Origin: CAIKMD01 sp963803265
GTDB taxonomy: Bacteria > Pseudomonadota > Alphaproteobacteria > ATCC43930 > CGMCC-115725
Length of the DNA stretch: 64,000 bases
NCBI GenBank assembly: GCA_963803265.1
Contig: CAWDLZ010000031.1
Coordinates: 1 to 64,000 of the forward strand
Reading direction: 5' to 3'
Each line of letters starts with the position of its first letter. Position 1 is the stretch's first letter. Both the position numbers and the translations under genes were made by a program. This document shows positions 44,832-54,462 of the stretch, piece after piece. Under the pieces are notes generated by a model. It did not search any database, was not told the DNA's origin, and worked only from the letters and a program-made list of their open reading frames with translations.

Positions 44832-46413
44832 GCTTCCGGTGAAGTTGTTAATCGCCTCAATGAATTGGTCCTCATTGGTGACCTCAACCCATTCTATCTT
44901 GAGCTGGTCTTTCCACTCCTTGCTGAACGTCTCGAAGGCGATCTCAAACATTTTGGAGATGGGGTCCGTTCGTTTGAGGGCGCTGATGACGAGAACGCGG
45001 CTTAGCTCTTCGGGCGTGAGCATGATGCGGTTGGCAGGACCAATCTCGCTGATGAAAAGATTTCCGGGCGTGACTGGAAGCCGGGATACGTTCTTGCGGA
45101 TGCAGAGCGGCAAGCCATCTAGGTCTAACCATTCAAGATGCGCATCCGCGACGATCCTTATTCCTGTTTGTGACCTGCGAACGAGGTCCATGAATTCCCG
45201 TGGGAACGCCTGGCGTAATCTGGCTTGCACATCGCGGAACGCGAGTAAGCGCTTCTGCGAGCTGGGCTTATGACCGCGATAGTGCCTCCGCGAACGTCCG
45301 AACGAGCCCCGTTGTCCGGTTGATGTCGTTTGGCAGCCGCAAGACGGCGGATACCTCCGAGACCGCGAGTGCCCCCATAGCGTAAGTCGCCAGGCCAAGC
45401 TCCTCGCTACGCACAATCACGAGGGGGTGAGGCCTCGGCCGCTGCTTCATGCCCTCACGCAAATTCGGGTCGATCCCCAGAACTGCTTGCATCGCTGCTT
45501 CGTTAGTGAGCTGAAAATTATATCCCGTTTGATGATCGAGCGCCTCGCGAGCGAGGCGGAAGCTCTTTTGCTCTTCGCGACTAAGGCCTGGGGGAAGGGA
45601 CGTTTGTAGGAAGTGAGGGTAGATAGCTGGAGCAAACAGATTTAGGTCAATGGTAGGCCGAAAAATGCGCTGCATGTCGCGCTCGCCAACGCTGACCCGC
45701 TCGGAGAAAATGCTCTCCGATGTGCGTACAAGCTGATCGACATAAGGCGCAATGCCCCCGTTGATGTCCTTGAAAGGGCCGTAGATGGAATCCCCGTATC
45801 CAGCGCTCGCAAGAACCATCAGATTAGGCGTGACGCTGTTATGGCCTCCGACTTGGTAGCCGAGCTTCCGGACCGGAACCGGATCCCAGTCGGCCAGCAT
45901 TTTCCGGGCGGACGCGATGTCCTCTGCGTCCACAACGTCGGGGATGGTTTCGCAAACCTCAAGGAAGCGCTTCTGCAGCGTTTCCGGCGAGAGGTCTGCG
46001 AAGGTCAGATGCCCCCCCTTGCGCGCCACGATCGTCGCCGACACGGGCGATTGCGCCAACCACGCGTCGTAGTCGCGCAGGTTTTCCTCCTCGCCTAGCA
46101 TAACGACGGCGAAAGGGATAAACACTGGTTGCGGCATTGAGCGAATGGCCTTCGGCGACTGGCCATACCAGTTGACCGGGTTTTGGCCGGAAATCCTGCG
46201 CGCCAGCAGAGTTTTCTGACCATCTGGGGTAAGGTCGTAGATCGTTGACGGCAGTACGGCTGCATTACGGACCATCCATGCGTCGCGACACAGACTTGGC
46301 GCAAAACCTTGCATGGGCGACGCCTGCTCCGGTCGTCCATCTGGGATAACAATGATGTAGTAGATGTGACGATCGAGTTTCAGAGCCTGCTCCTGTGCTT
46401 TGGGAGGGACCAC
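44828..46413 (-). pseudogene. CHAT-domain protein, N-terminal part, split by IS (with apparent frameshift)
   Basis: From GTG 46413 the frame (VVPPKAQEQALKLDRHIYY) runs about 380 residues; I do not recognise a domain in it. It contains NGGIAPYVDQLVRTSESIFSE and EELGLATYAMGALAVSEVS. At about 45275 the frame changes (FAEALSR then GHKPSSQKRLLAFRDVQARL). It continues as SALKRTDPISKMFEIAFETF and QLKIEWVEVTNEDQFIEAIN, ending TGSL at the CTAG of the IS. These last features resemble the lead-in of CHAT domains. The whole rejoined protein would be about 750 residues. The GTG start has weak support; a stop lies about 30 bases upstream. Confidence 0.75.
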
Positions 46414-46543
46414 TCTAGGGTGTGATTTGGCGCAGTTGAGCCCCCTTCCACCATCTCAAAGATTTGGCGTGCCGAGCAGCGCCTAGAACTCTGTGCCGAT
46501 CCACAGGCAGCGACTAGGTTAGGAAACTAAGGTGTCTGCTTGG

Positions 46544-48245
46544 GGTCCAGGCTGTGTGGAAACGTTTTTCGCTCTAAAAAAAGCGCACGCACCCGGGCGC
46601 GGTAGATCTCGATGCGACCGTCTGAGCCCATTTTGCTGCATCGAGTCAGGAATCGATCCTGGCGCAACCTCGAGCCACGCTGAGCGACCTGAACGGTCAC
46701 ACGGCGCGCACAACAGTACACGCTCCTCAAGCCCGGATCGCCGCGAGGAGCGGTTTGATCCCAACGATGTTCATCACGCGCGTGAGGTTGTAGGCGAGCA
46801 CGTGCAGCGCCATCTCGGCCGCCACCTTCGGCAGCGTCTTCATCAGAAAGTGCGTCGCCCCCATCCGCATCTTCAGCGTGCCAAACGGATGCTCGACGGT
46901 TTCGCGGCGCACACGCATGGCCTGCGGGTTCTGATCGAGCCGCGTCTGCGCGGCCTCGACAACGTGTTCGTGTTCCCAGCGTTTGATGCGGCGCTCGTTG
47001 GCCGTTGTGCACTGACCCTTGAGCGGGCATGTGCGGCACGCCTTCGTCAAGTAAATCCGCATCTTCTGGCCATCCTCATCAGCGGTGAAGTGGTGTGCCA
47101 GGTTCTCGCCGGCCGGGCAGCGATAGACATCGTTTTCGGCCGAATAAACAAAATCAGGTTTCCCAAAGCGGCCTGCCGACTTGGCGCCCGAGGTTTGCGG
47201 CTTGGGTAGTGTGACCGCGACGCCGGCCTGTTCGCATGCCAGGATTTCCTCACCTTTAAAGTAGCCCCGATCCGCAACGACGTCCAAGTTATCGCTGCGC
47301 AGCGCAGCTTTTGCCGCCTGCGCCATCGTCGCCAGTTGCGATCTATCCGTGCCGACGTTGATGACCTCGTGTGCGACAATCAGATGGTTCGTGGTGTCAA
47401 CCGCACTTTGCACGTTGTAGGCCACCATGCCTGAGCCGCGACCGCTCGTTGCCATCGAGCGGCAATCGGGATCGGTCAGCGATATTTGCTTGTCGGGCGA
47501 AGCGAGCAATGCCTTTTCAATCGCGGCCAGCCGCTGCACTTCTTCTTCAAGCTTCGCCAGCTTTTCCTTAAGCCGCGTCTTGATCAGCAGCACCGTTTCT
47601 GACGGCTCTTCTCCTGCGGCAGTCTGGCGGTCGGCGGTGTCGAGTTGGCTCATGTAGCGCGCCACGCTCTCTTCGATCTGCTTCTGGCGGCGCTGGATCT
47701 TGCCCTGCGTGAAGTTGTTGTCGCGACTGTTCACGGCCTTGAACTTGCTGCCATCGATGGCAACGCTGGCCTTCGCCAGCAGGCCCATCTTGCGGCACAA
47801 CTCAACGAATCGCACGCAAACCTTCCTGATCGCGGGACCATTGTCCTTGCGGAAGTCGGCGATGGTTTTGTGATCCGGCGCGAGCCGCCCCGTCAGCCAC
47901 ATCACCTCGAGATTGCGGCCAGCCTCACGCTCCAGCCGCCGGCTCGATTGGACCCGGTTGAGATAGCCGTAAATGTAGAGCTTGAGCATCGGCGAAGGAT
48001 GGTACGCCGGCCGGCCGGTCGCTGCCGGATCGACGCCATCGAACCCGAGGTCGCGGAGTTCCAATGCATCGACGAACACATCGACCGCGCGAACAGGATT
48101 GCTCTCCTCCACCCAATCATCAAGGCATTCCGGCAACAGCGTCGTCTGCTGGCGATCCGCCCCTTGAATGAAACCCTTCATCATCCCCCCGCGTGATCCA
48201 GCAAAAGAATCATATCATCGATGGGGTTTCCACACAGCCTGGGTC
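46544..48245 (-). mobile_element. IS1182-family insertion sequence with GGTC duplication
   Basis: Perfect inverted ends CAGGCTGTGTGGAAAC (46548-46563) and its complement (48226-48241) enclose 1694 bp. GGTC flanks both sides (46544-46547 and 48242-48245) as a 4-bp target duplication. The transposase is intact, and the perfect ends suggest a recent arrival. It stands between the CHAT gene start and the FAH gene, and does not obviously break a gene. Confidence 0.9.
46727..48184 (-). CDS. IS1182-family transposase
   Basis: A 485-residue transposase. The N-terminal DUF772-type domain contains NPVRAVDVFVDALELRDLGF, PMLKLYIYGYLNRVQSSRRLE and KTIADFRKDNG. The catalytic part shows VAIDGSKFKAVNSRDNN (Asp), DVVADRGYFKGEEILAC (Asp) and ETVEHPFGTLKMRMGATHF (Glu). 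A Cys cluster (CRTCPLKGQCTT) near residue 395 probably binds zinc. The frame is unbroken. Confidence 0.94.
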   Translation of the reverse strand: MMKGFIQGADRQQTTLLPECLDDWVEESNPVRAVDVFVDALELRDLGFDGVDPAATGRPAYHPSPMLKLYIYGYLNRVQSSRRLEREAGRNLEVMWLTGRLAPDHKTIADFRKDNGPAIRKVCVRFVELCRKMGLLAKASVAIDGSKFKAVNSRDNNFTQGKIQRRQKQIEESVARYMSQLDTADRQTAAGEEPSETVLLIKTRLKEKLAKLEEEVQRLAAIEKALLASPDKQISLTDPDCRSMATSGRGSGMVAYNVQSAVDTTNHLIVAHEVINVGTDRSQLATMAQAAKAALRSDNLDVVADRGYFKGEEILACEQAGVAVTLPKPQTSGAKSAGRFGKPDFVYSAENDVYRCPAGENLAHHFTADEDGQKMRIYLTKACRTCPLKGQCTTANERRIKRWEHEHVVEAAQTRLDQNPQAMRVRRETVEHPFGTLKMRMGATHFLMKTLPKVAAEMALHVLAYNLTRVMNIVGIKPLLAAIRA

Positions 48246-48346
48246 GCAAGCGAAAATTCAAAATGCGTCACTCCCACCCTCCCGAATGAGCCGGACAAGT
48301 GGGTACGAATTATAGTAGCTTTGCTGCCAACATTGAGGAGGCGCTT

Positions 48347-49381
48347 ATGAAAATCGTGGTGTTCGGCCCGGATCGGCGTGTCGGCTATCTGCGCGGCGGC
48401 CAGGTCATCGATATCTCCTTGGCTTATGCCAAGTACCTTCGCGAGCATGACGGCGAGCGCTACCCTTACGGCGAAGCGGAGCGGTCGGCGCCCCCCGACC
48501 TCGCGCGCTTCATCGCCGCCGGCCCGGCCGCGCTCGAGAACGCCGAGAAGGCCGTCGATCATTTGTTCACCCGCGCGCAGACCCGCGATGGCGCCGCCGG
48601 AGAGCAACTCATCCACGACTTGGCCGACGCCGCGATTCACGCGCCGCTCCCGAATGGCGCGCGGGTCGCCTGCGCGGGCGCGAATTTCGTCGATCATGCC
48701 ATCGCGATGGCGATCAAGATGCGCGGCGACAAGCCCGGCCCCACGATCACGCCCGAGCAGGCCCGCGCCCAGCAACGGGCCGAGGGGATTCGCGGCTTCT
48801 GGAAGGTCGGCCGCGACGCGGTCGATCCCGACGGCAAGGTCATCTATCCGTCCTGGTCGAAGCGGCTCGACTACGAGGGCGAGATCGCGATCGTCCTCGG
48901 GCGCCAAGGCAAGGACATTCGCGCGGCCGACGCGCGCTCCTATATCTGGGGCGTCACGCTGCTCGCCGATTGGAGCATCCGCAGCCCGGCCGAGCCCAAC
49001 CGCGGCAGCCGCTTCGCCACCTCGAAAAATTTCGATACCGGGTTCTCGATGGGCCCCTGCATCGCCGTGGGCGAGCTCGACCCCTTCGACGCCGAGGTCG
49101 AGACCTTCGTCAATGGCGAGCGCCGCCAGCATTACCGCACGACCGGGATGGTCTATGACTTCGCCGAATACCTCGAATATCTCTCGACCGATTTCACCTT
49201 CTATCCCGGCGACGTGATCTCGGGCGGGACCGCCGCGGGGACGGCCGCGGATTCGAGCCCGATCCTGCCCGACAAGACCCAGCCGCCCGACCGCTTCCTC
49301 AAGCCCGGCGACGTGGTCGAGATCAAGTCTCCGGTGATCGGCAGCCTCAAGGCCGAGATCGTGGCCAAGCCCGCCGCGTGA
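48347..49381 (+). CDS. Fumarylacetoacetate hydrolase family protein
   Basis: A 344-residue FAH-fold enzyme. Metal and catalytic blocks are LDYEGEIAIVLGRQGKDI near residue 175, WGVTLLADWSIRSP, ATSKNFDTGFSMGPCIAVG and GDVISGGTAAGTAADSSP, with an N-terminal domain of ~90 residues. The enzymes hydrolyse or decarboxylate 2-keto or acylpyruvate products of aromatic ring cleavage. ATG 48347 is used because GAGGAGG lies 5 bases before it; the open frame extends to 48299. It converges on the molybdopterin hydroxylase gene with a 5-base gap. Confidence 0.88.
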   Translation: MKIVVFGPDRRVGYLRGGQVIDISLAYAKYLREHDGERYPYGEAERSAPPDLARFIAAGPAALENAEKAVDHLFTRAQTRDGAAGEQLIHDLADAAIHAPLPNGARVACAGANFVDHAIAMAIKMRGDKPGPTITPEQARAQQRAEGIRGFWKVGRDAVDPDGKVIYPSWSKRLDYEGEIAIVLGRQGKDIRAADARSYIWGVTLLADWSIRSPAEPNRGSRFATSKNFDTGFSMGPCIAVGELDPFDAEVETFVNGERRQHYRTTGMVYDFAEYLEYLSTDFTFYPGDVISGGTAAGTAADSSPILPDKTQPPDRFLKPGDVVEIKSPVIGSLKAEIVAKPAA

Positions 49382-49386
49382 GGGGG

Positions 49387-51741
49387 CTAGCCCTGGGCCT
49401 CGCGGATCGCGCGCCAGACCCGCTCGGAGGTGGCCGGCATCTCGATATGGCGCACGCCGAATTCGGCCAGCGCGTCGACGATGGCATTGATGACGACGGC
49501 CAGGGCGGGGGTCGTGCCGCCTTCGCCGCCGGCGCGGATGCCCATGGGATTGGTCGGCGAGGGCACCTCGCTGATCGCGGTGCGGAAGAACGGCACCGAG
49601 TTGGCGCGCGGCATCGCGTAGTCCAGGAAGGATCCGGATAGTAATTGTCCATCACCGGGATCGTAATGGATCGCTTCCATCAGGGCTTGGCCGATGCCCT
49701 GGGTAGCTCCACCATGGGTTTGTCCGTGCAGGATCATCGGGTTGACCGCGCGGCCGACATCGTCGACCGCCGCGTAGCCGACGATCTCGACCGTGCCGGT
49801 CTCGCAATCGACCTCGACCTCGCAGACATGCGAGCCGTAGGGAAAGCCGCCGACATTGAATACCTGCTCGTGGGCGGAAGAAAGCGGCCCGCGCAGCGCC
49901 TCGGGCAGATCCTTGGCATCGCGCGCGGCAGCCGCGACCTCGAATATACCGAGCGATCGGTCGGTTCCCTTCACGGTGAAGCGCCCGGCCGCGAATTCGA
50001 GATCGTCTTCCGCCGCTTCCATGACATGGGAAGCGATCCCGCGTCCCTTAGCGACGATGTCATTGGCGGCTCGGCCCATGAGAACGCCGGCGAAGCGCAT
50101 CGACCGTCCCGAATTCGAGCCGCCGCCGACGGGTACGAGATCGGTGTCGCCCGTGATCAGCTTGACGCTCTCGAAGGGCACGCCGAGCCAGTCGGTCAGC
50201 GGCTGCGCGAAGCTGGTCTCGTGACCCTGGCCGGTCGATTGCGTCCCGATCAGCACCTCGACTCGGCCTTCGGGAAGGATGCGGATCTCCGCGCGCTCAT
50301 GCGGCACGCCGGTCGTGCACTCGACGTAATTGGCGACGCCGATGCCGCGCCGCTTGCCGCGCCTCAGCGCCTCGGCGCGGCGCTCGGGAAAGCCCTGCCA
50401 CTCGGCCAAGCGGAGCACCCAGTCCATGACTTCTTCATAGGTGCCATTGTCGTAAGTGAGGCCCACGGGGTTGGTGAAGGGCAGCGAAGCGGGCGGTATC
50501 AGGTTGCGGCGGCGCAGCGCCACGCGCTCGAAGCCGCATTGCCGAGCGGCAAGATCGATGAGGCGCTCCGTGACGAACATGGCTTCGGGCCGGCCGGCGC
50601 TGCGGTAGACGCTGAGCGGCGCGACATTGCTGAGCGCGGCGGAGGCGCGGAAATGCGCGGCAGCGATGCGATAGACGCTCGACATCAGCTCGACGCCCTT
50701 CATGAGCGGGACATAGGTCAAGGCGTAGGCGCCGAGATTGCAAAGATTCGTGCTGCGAATGGCGAGGAAATTGCCCTCCGCGTCGAGCGCGAGCTCAGCG
50801 TCCACCCTTAGATCGCGTGCCTGGTTGTCGGCCAGAAACGCATCGTGGCGCTCGCAAAGCCACTTCACCGGACGGCCGAAGCGCCGCGCCGCCCAGCAGA
50901 CCAGGCCATACTCCGGAGGGAAGAAGCCGCGGCCCCCGAAAGAGCCGCCGATATCGCGCGCGACGACGCGAATTTTTTCCGGCGCGACGCCCAAGACGCT
51001 GGCGAGCTCGTGCCGGTGGCGCGCGGGTCCCGGCACCCCGGCGTAAAGCGTGGTGCGCCCGGTTGCCGCATCGTGTTCGGCGACGGCGGCGCGCGGCTCC
51101 ATCGGCATTGGGGCGACGCGCTGGATCCATGTGTCCAAGCGGACGATATGGCGGGCGGTAGCGAAGCTCGCTTGCGCCGCCGCCGCGTCACCGACTTCCG
51201 CGTCGATGCCGAGATTGCCGGCAATCGATTCACAAACCAGATGCGCGCCGTCTCTCACCGCAGCGTCAGCACGGCTGGTCGCGGCGAGAGGCTCGTACTC
51301 GACCGCGACCATTTCGGCCCCGTCCTTGGCCGCGTCGGTCGTTTCCCCGATCACCATGGCGATCGCCTCGCCGAGATATCTCGCTTTGTCGGCCGGCAAC
51401 AGCCAGCGCGGCGCGACGCGGCCGGGCGTTCCGTCGGGATTCTTGAGGACGAGGTCCGGCGGCGGGTTGTTGGTCGCGTGAATTGGAATGGGCTTCACCC
51501 CGTCGGCGAGAAGATCGGCGCCAGTCACGACTGCGATCACACCTGGCAGCGACATTGCGCTGCGCCCGTCGATGGCGACGATACGCGCATGTGGATGAGG
51601 CGAGCGCACCATGACGGCATGGGCCTGGCCGGTCAGGCTCATATCGTCGCTGAAGGCGCCCTTGCCAGTCAGGAGTTGGAGATCCTCCTTGCGGCGCACC
51701 GGTTGGCCGGTGCCGGTTTCCGCTGGGTTTAGTTCGGGCAA
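49387..51741 (-). CDS. Xanthine-dehydrogenase-family molybdopterin-binding (large) subunit
   Basis: A 784-residue subunit with RRKEDLQLLTGKGAFSDD at the N-terminus, GGSFGGRGFFPPEYG near residue 270, SVYRSAGRPEAMFVTER near 375, GTQSTGQGHETSFAQPL near 495 and the active-site Glu region IRAGGEGGTTPALA near the end. The CO-dehydrogenase signature VAYRCSFR is absent (YRSAGRPE instead), so it is a hydroxylase of another organic substrate. The start is TTG with GGGAGG about 9 bases upstream. Small 2Fe-2S and FAD subunits, normally neighbours, are missing here. Confidence 0.88.
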   Translation of the reverse strand: MPELNPAETGTGQPVRRKEDLQLLTGKGAFSDDMSLTGQAHAVMVRSPHPHARIVAIDGRSAMSLPGVIAVVTGADLLADGVKPIPIHATNNPPPDLVLKNPDGTPGRVAPRWLLPADKARYLGEAIAMVIGETTDAAKDGAEMVAVEYEPLAATSRADAAVRDGAHLVCESIAGNLGIDAEVGDAAAAQASFATARHIVRLDTWIQRVAPMPMEPRAAVAEHDAATGRTTLYAGVPGPARHRHELASVLGVAPEKIRVVARDIGGSFGGRGFFPPEYGLVCWAARRFGRPVKWLCERHDAFLADNQARDLRVDAELALDAEGNFLAIRSTNLCNLGAYALTYVPLMKGVELMSSVYRIAAAHFRASAALSNVAPLSVYRSAGRPEAMFVTERLIDLAARQCGFERVALRRRNLIPPASLPFTNPVGLTYDNGTYEEVMDWVLRLAEWQGFPERRAEALRRGKRRGIGVANYVECTTGVPHERAEIRILPEGRVEVLIGTQSTGQGHETSFAQPLTDWLGVPFESVKLITGDTDLVPVGGGSNSGRSMRFAGVLMGRAANDIVAKGRGIASHVMEAAEDDLEFAAGRFTVKGTDRSLGIFEVAAAARDAKDLPEALRGPLSSAHEQVFNVGGFPYGSHVCEVEVDCETGTVEIVGYAAVDDVGRAVNPMILHGQTHGGATQGIGQALMEAIHYDPGDGQLLSGSFLDYAMPRANSVPFFRTAISEVPSPTNPMGIRAGGEGGTTPALAVVINAIVDALAEFGVRHIEMPATSERVWRAIREAQG

Positions 51742-51813
51742 ACGGCAAATCCTCCCAACATCACATGCTTTTTATCACGCCTCGGGGCCCGCGCCTGGCG
51801 CGCGAGCCCGCGC

Positions 51814-53019
51814 TCACAGCAACGGATCGTCGGCGGCGAGCCCCATGCGGATTCGTCCATAGGTCAGGGCCGAGGATTCGAAATTAAGCGCGATCTGACC
51901 GGCTCCCGAATGAATGTCGCGATAGGGCATCAGGAGCGGGCAGGTTTCCAGGATCGCCTGCGCTCCGGCCTCGGCATACAGGCGGTTGACGGCTCCGACG
52001 CATAGCTTGGCGACGAAGGCGTTGTCGCGCCGGTTGCGCGCACGAAGCTCTTCCGACAGCATTGCACCCCGCCTCAACTCGGCTAGGGTTTCAATGCCGT
52101 TGCGGCGCAGCATCAGGCGCGCGGCATCGACTTCACAGGCGGATTCCGCGAGACGCAATTGCATCGAAGGCGCGTCCGCCATGGTGCCGCTCGTGGCCGG
52201 GCGGCGCCGCTTGGTGTGGGCATAATCGACGAAGCGATCGAGAAACCCGGTCGCGACTCCGAGAACCACGGCCGCCAGCACGTAGCTGCCGCAAGAAAAG
52301 CGCGGGCAGCGATAGAGCGGGTTGGGATTCACCTTGACGCCCGGCGTCTCGCCATGGATGGCGTCGAGAAAGCGAATCGTGCGTCGCTCCGGCACGAAGA
52401 TGTTCTCGGCGACGACCGATTTGCTGCCGGTCCCGGCCATGCCCAGCACGAACCAATCGTCCACGATCTCGACTTCAACGCGTGGCACGAGGCAGGTGTA
52501 AGCGGTCGGCGGGCGACCCGCACCGTCATCAACCTCGCCCAGGAGGATGCACCATTGCGCGTGGTCGATGCCGCTGAGATAGGACCATTTCCCGCTGACC
52601 CGATAGCCGCCGGGCTCGCGCACCATGCGGCCGGGCGTATAGGCCGAAGAGGCGACATGGGTGGGATGGCTGTCCCAAATCTCGCGCTGCGTCTCCTCGG
52701 GGAAACAGGCGAGCGTCAGGACGTGGGATGTGAAGACGCCGTACACCCAAGCCGCGGAGCCGGAACCCCTGCCTATGATATCGGCGATGTCGATCATATC
52801 GACGAGTTCGCCCTCGAATCCGCCGAAGCGCTTTGGCTGCAGTACGCGCAGGACGCCCGAGCGGTGGAATTCATCGATGATCTCTTGCGGAACGCGCCGC
52901 GCCTTGGCGCACTCGGCTTCGAGCTCCCTTGCGCGACGAGAGATTGCGTGGGCGGCGTCCAACATCGCTGTGGGGCTACCGAGCGCTGCGCCTCCTATGC
53001 CGTCGATCACTGCCCTCAC
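51814..53019 (-). CDS. Acyl-CoA dehydrogenase-fold flavoprotein (group-D monooxygenase-like)
   Basis: About 401 residues with QEIIDEFHRSGVLRVLQPKRFGG, GRGSGSAAWVYGVFTSHVL, GGYRVSGKWSYLSGIDHAQW (the conserved flavin/substrate loop), VLGMAGTGSKSVVAENIFVP and a late four-helix region (LAESACEVDAARLMLRR). The pattern is that of HsaA/HpaB-like oxygenases rather than true acyl-CoA dehydrogenases. The start is uncertain: GTG 53019, GTG 53010 and ATG 52965 are all in frame and none has an ideal ribosome site. It resembles the flavoprotein at 22818. Confidence 0.82.
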   Translation of the reverse strand: MRAVIDGIGGAALGSPTAMLDAAHAISRRARELEAECAKARRVPQEIIDEFHRSGVLRVLQPKRFGGFEGELVDMIDIADIIGRGSGSAAWVYGVFTSHVLTLACFPEETQREIWDSHPTHVASSAYTPGRMVREPGGYRVSGKWSYLSGIDHAQWCILLGEVDDGAGRPPTAYTCLVPRVEVEIVDDWFVLGMAGTGSKSVVAENIFVPERRTIRFLDAIHGETPGVKVNPNPLYRCPRFSCGSYVLAAVVLGVATGFLDRFVDYAHTKRRRPATSGTMADAPSMQLRLAESACEVDAARLMLRRNGIETLAELRRGAMLSEELRARNRRDNAFVAKLCVGAVNRLYAEAGAQAILETCPLLMPYRDIHSGAGQIALNFESSALTYGRIRMGLAADDPLL

Positions 53020-53080
53020 GCCCCTCGCTCGATGGAACCCGCATCGGCCGCGCTTGGCGGCACGGCGAGCGATCGCCAAG

Positions 53081-54079
53081 TTAGGGTTTCCAGCCCTGGG
53101 CGTCCAGTTCCGCATTGACTTCGTGCAGCAGCGAGAAGTCGAACATATCGCTCGCCGCGGCGCGTTGGTCGGCTGGGATACCGAGGAAGTCCGAGCGGTT
53201 GGCGATTTCCTGGTTTTGCACCGCGAGCGGAATGGTGCCGTCGGGCGTGGCGAGGGGCTTGCCTGCCTCGACGGCATCGAGAATCTGTTGTCGTGTCTGC
53301 GTCGGGTTGCGCTTGAACACCGTGGCGACCACGTCCTCGGGGAAGGCATCGCCCCGGCGGCGCCCCTTGATTACGGCGCGCATGAAACGCTTCGCCAGGT
53401 CGCGGTGCTGCGCCAACATCTCGTCGGAGAACACACCGCCGCCAGCGAGAAGTGCTACGCTTTCCATATTAAACAGCATTCTCGCGTTAGGCACGGCTTT
53501 CAAGCGCTCCACTTCGTCGAGAATCATGCTCGCGCCGCCGAGTGCTCCCGACAGCACGCCGGCGACGATGGCGCCGCGATTGGCCATGGGCGAAAAAATC
53601 ACGGTCGAAGGATCGACACCCGCCGATTTCAACGCGGCGCGAATCGCCAGCTCGTGCGTGTCGCCACGAGTTTCGACGCCGACCTGCTTTCCTTTCAGAT
53701 CGGCGATGGTCTTGACCGAGGGATCGGTGGTCCAGAGCTGGTAAGGGACGTGGTCGTTGGAGACGAGCACGATCTTAAGTTTGCCGCCCCTCAGGATCGC
53801 GGTAATCGCGATGCTGGCCGAGGTCGAGAATTGGAGGTCGCCCGACAGCAGCGCGGGCGTGGCGGTATTGCCGCCGGCCTGGATAATCTCGGGCTCGATG
53901 CCCTCCTCGGCGAAGTACCCGCGGTCGATCGCGATGAAATACGGTGCGAAGCCCGAGACGATCCCCGTGACCGAAATCCTCATCGGGTCGGCGGCGCGAG
54001 CCGGGATCCATCCGAGAACGAGAAGCCCAAGCGCCGCGAGCGCGGCTGCTTGGATGCGGCGCTGTGCTCCACTGCGCAT
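53081..54079 (-). CDS. NMT1/SsuA-like ABC substrate-binding protein
   Basis: A 332-residue exported protein. The signal peptide is RIQAAALAALGLLVLGWIPARA. The fold is recognised from MRISVTGIVSGFAPYFIAIDRGYFAEEGIEPEI, LSGDLQFSTSASIAITAIL, TIADLKGKQVGVETRGDTHEL and ARMLFNMESVALLAGGGVF. Start ATG 54079 lies 2 bases after the RidA stop, so it is translated from the same message. No permease is near. The expected ligand is a small aromatic or sulfonated acid. Confidence 0.87.
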   Translation of the reverse strand: MRSGAQRRIQAAALAALGLLVLGWIPARAADPMRISVTGIVSGFAPYFIAIDRGYFAEEGIEPEIIQAGGNTATPALLSGDLQFSTSASIAITAILRGGKLKIVLVSNDHVPYQLWTTDPSVKTIADLKGKQVGVETRGDTHELAIRAALKSAGVDPSTVIFSPMANRGAIVAGVLSGALGGASMILDEVERLKAVPNARMLFNMESVALLAGGGVFSDEMLAQHRDLAKRFMRAVIKGRRRGDAFPEDVVATVFKRNPTQTRQQILDAVEAGKPLATPDGTIPLAVQNQEIANRSDFLGIPADQRAAASDMFDFSLLHEVNAELDAQGWKP

Positions 54080-54081
54080 GT

Positions 54082-54462
54082 CTAAGCGGCCTTGTAGGCG
54101 ATGATCTCGAGCTGAACGAACCCGACATGGATGGGGGCCGCGAAGGTCCGCCGCGCGGGACGCCGGCTCGGATCGGGGAAACATTCCGCCCAGTGCTTCA
54201 GAGCGGCATCGCGGTATTTTTCGTCGACGACATAGATCGTGAGCTTGGCGACGTCTTCGAGTCCCATGCCCGCGGCCTCCAGCACGCGCCTCAAGTTCGC
54301 AAAGGCGTTCCGGGCCTGATCGTCGATGTCGGCCGGCAATTTGCCGGTTTCGGGATCTTTGCCATGGATCGCGCCGGAGACGAGAAGCGGTCCGATCCGG
54401 CACGCAACCGGCGAGGCCTGGGGATGCTCCATCCCTTTGAGGTTGATCACGTGTTGAGCCAT
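54082..54462 (-). CDS. RidA family protein (YjgF/YER057c/UK114)
   Basis: A 126-residue homotrimeric-type protein with VACRIGPLLVSGAIHGKD, DIDDQARNAFANLRRVLEAAGMGLEDVAKLTIYVVD and the terminal PARRTFAAPIHVGFVQLEIIAYKA. RidA proteins hydrolyse reactive enamines/imines; subfamily members in catabolic operons act on aminomuconate-like intermediates (family knowledge). The Arg expected near residue 105 is plausibly present in PARRTF. GGAGG lies 5 bases before the ATG. It heads a RidA-binding protein-flavoprotein-hydroxylase run on the minus strand. Confidence 0.87.
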   Translation of the reverse strand: MAQHVINLKGMEHPQASPVACRIGPLLVSGAIHGKDPETGKLPADIDDQARNAFANLRRVLEAAGMGLEDVAKLTIYVVDEKYRDAALKHWAECFPDPSRRPARRTFAAPIHVGFVQLEIIAYKAA

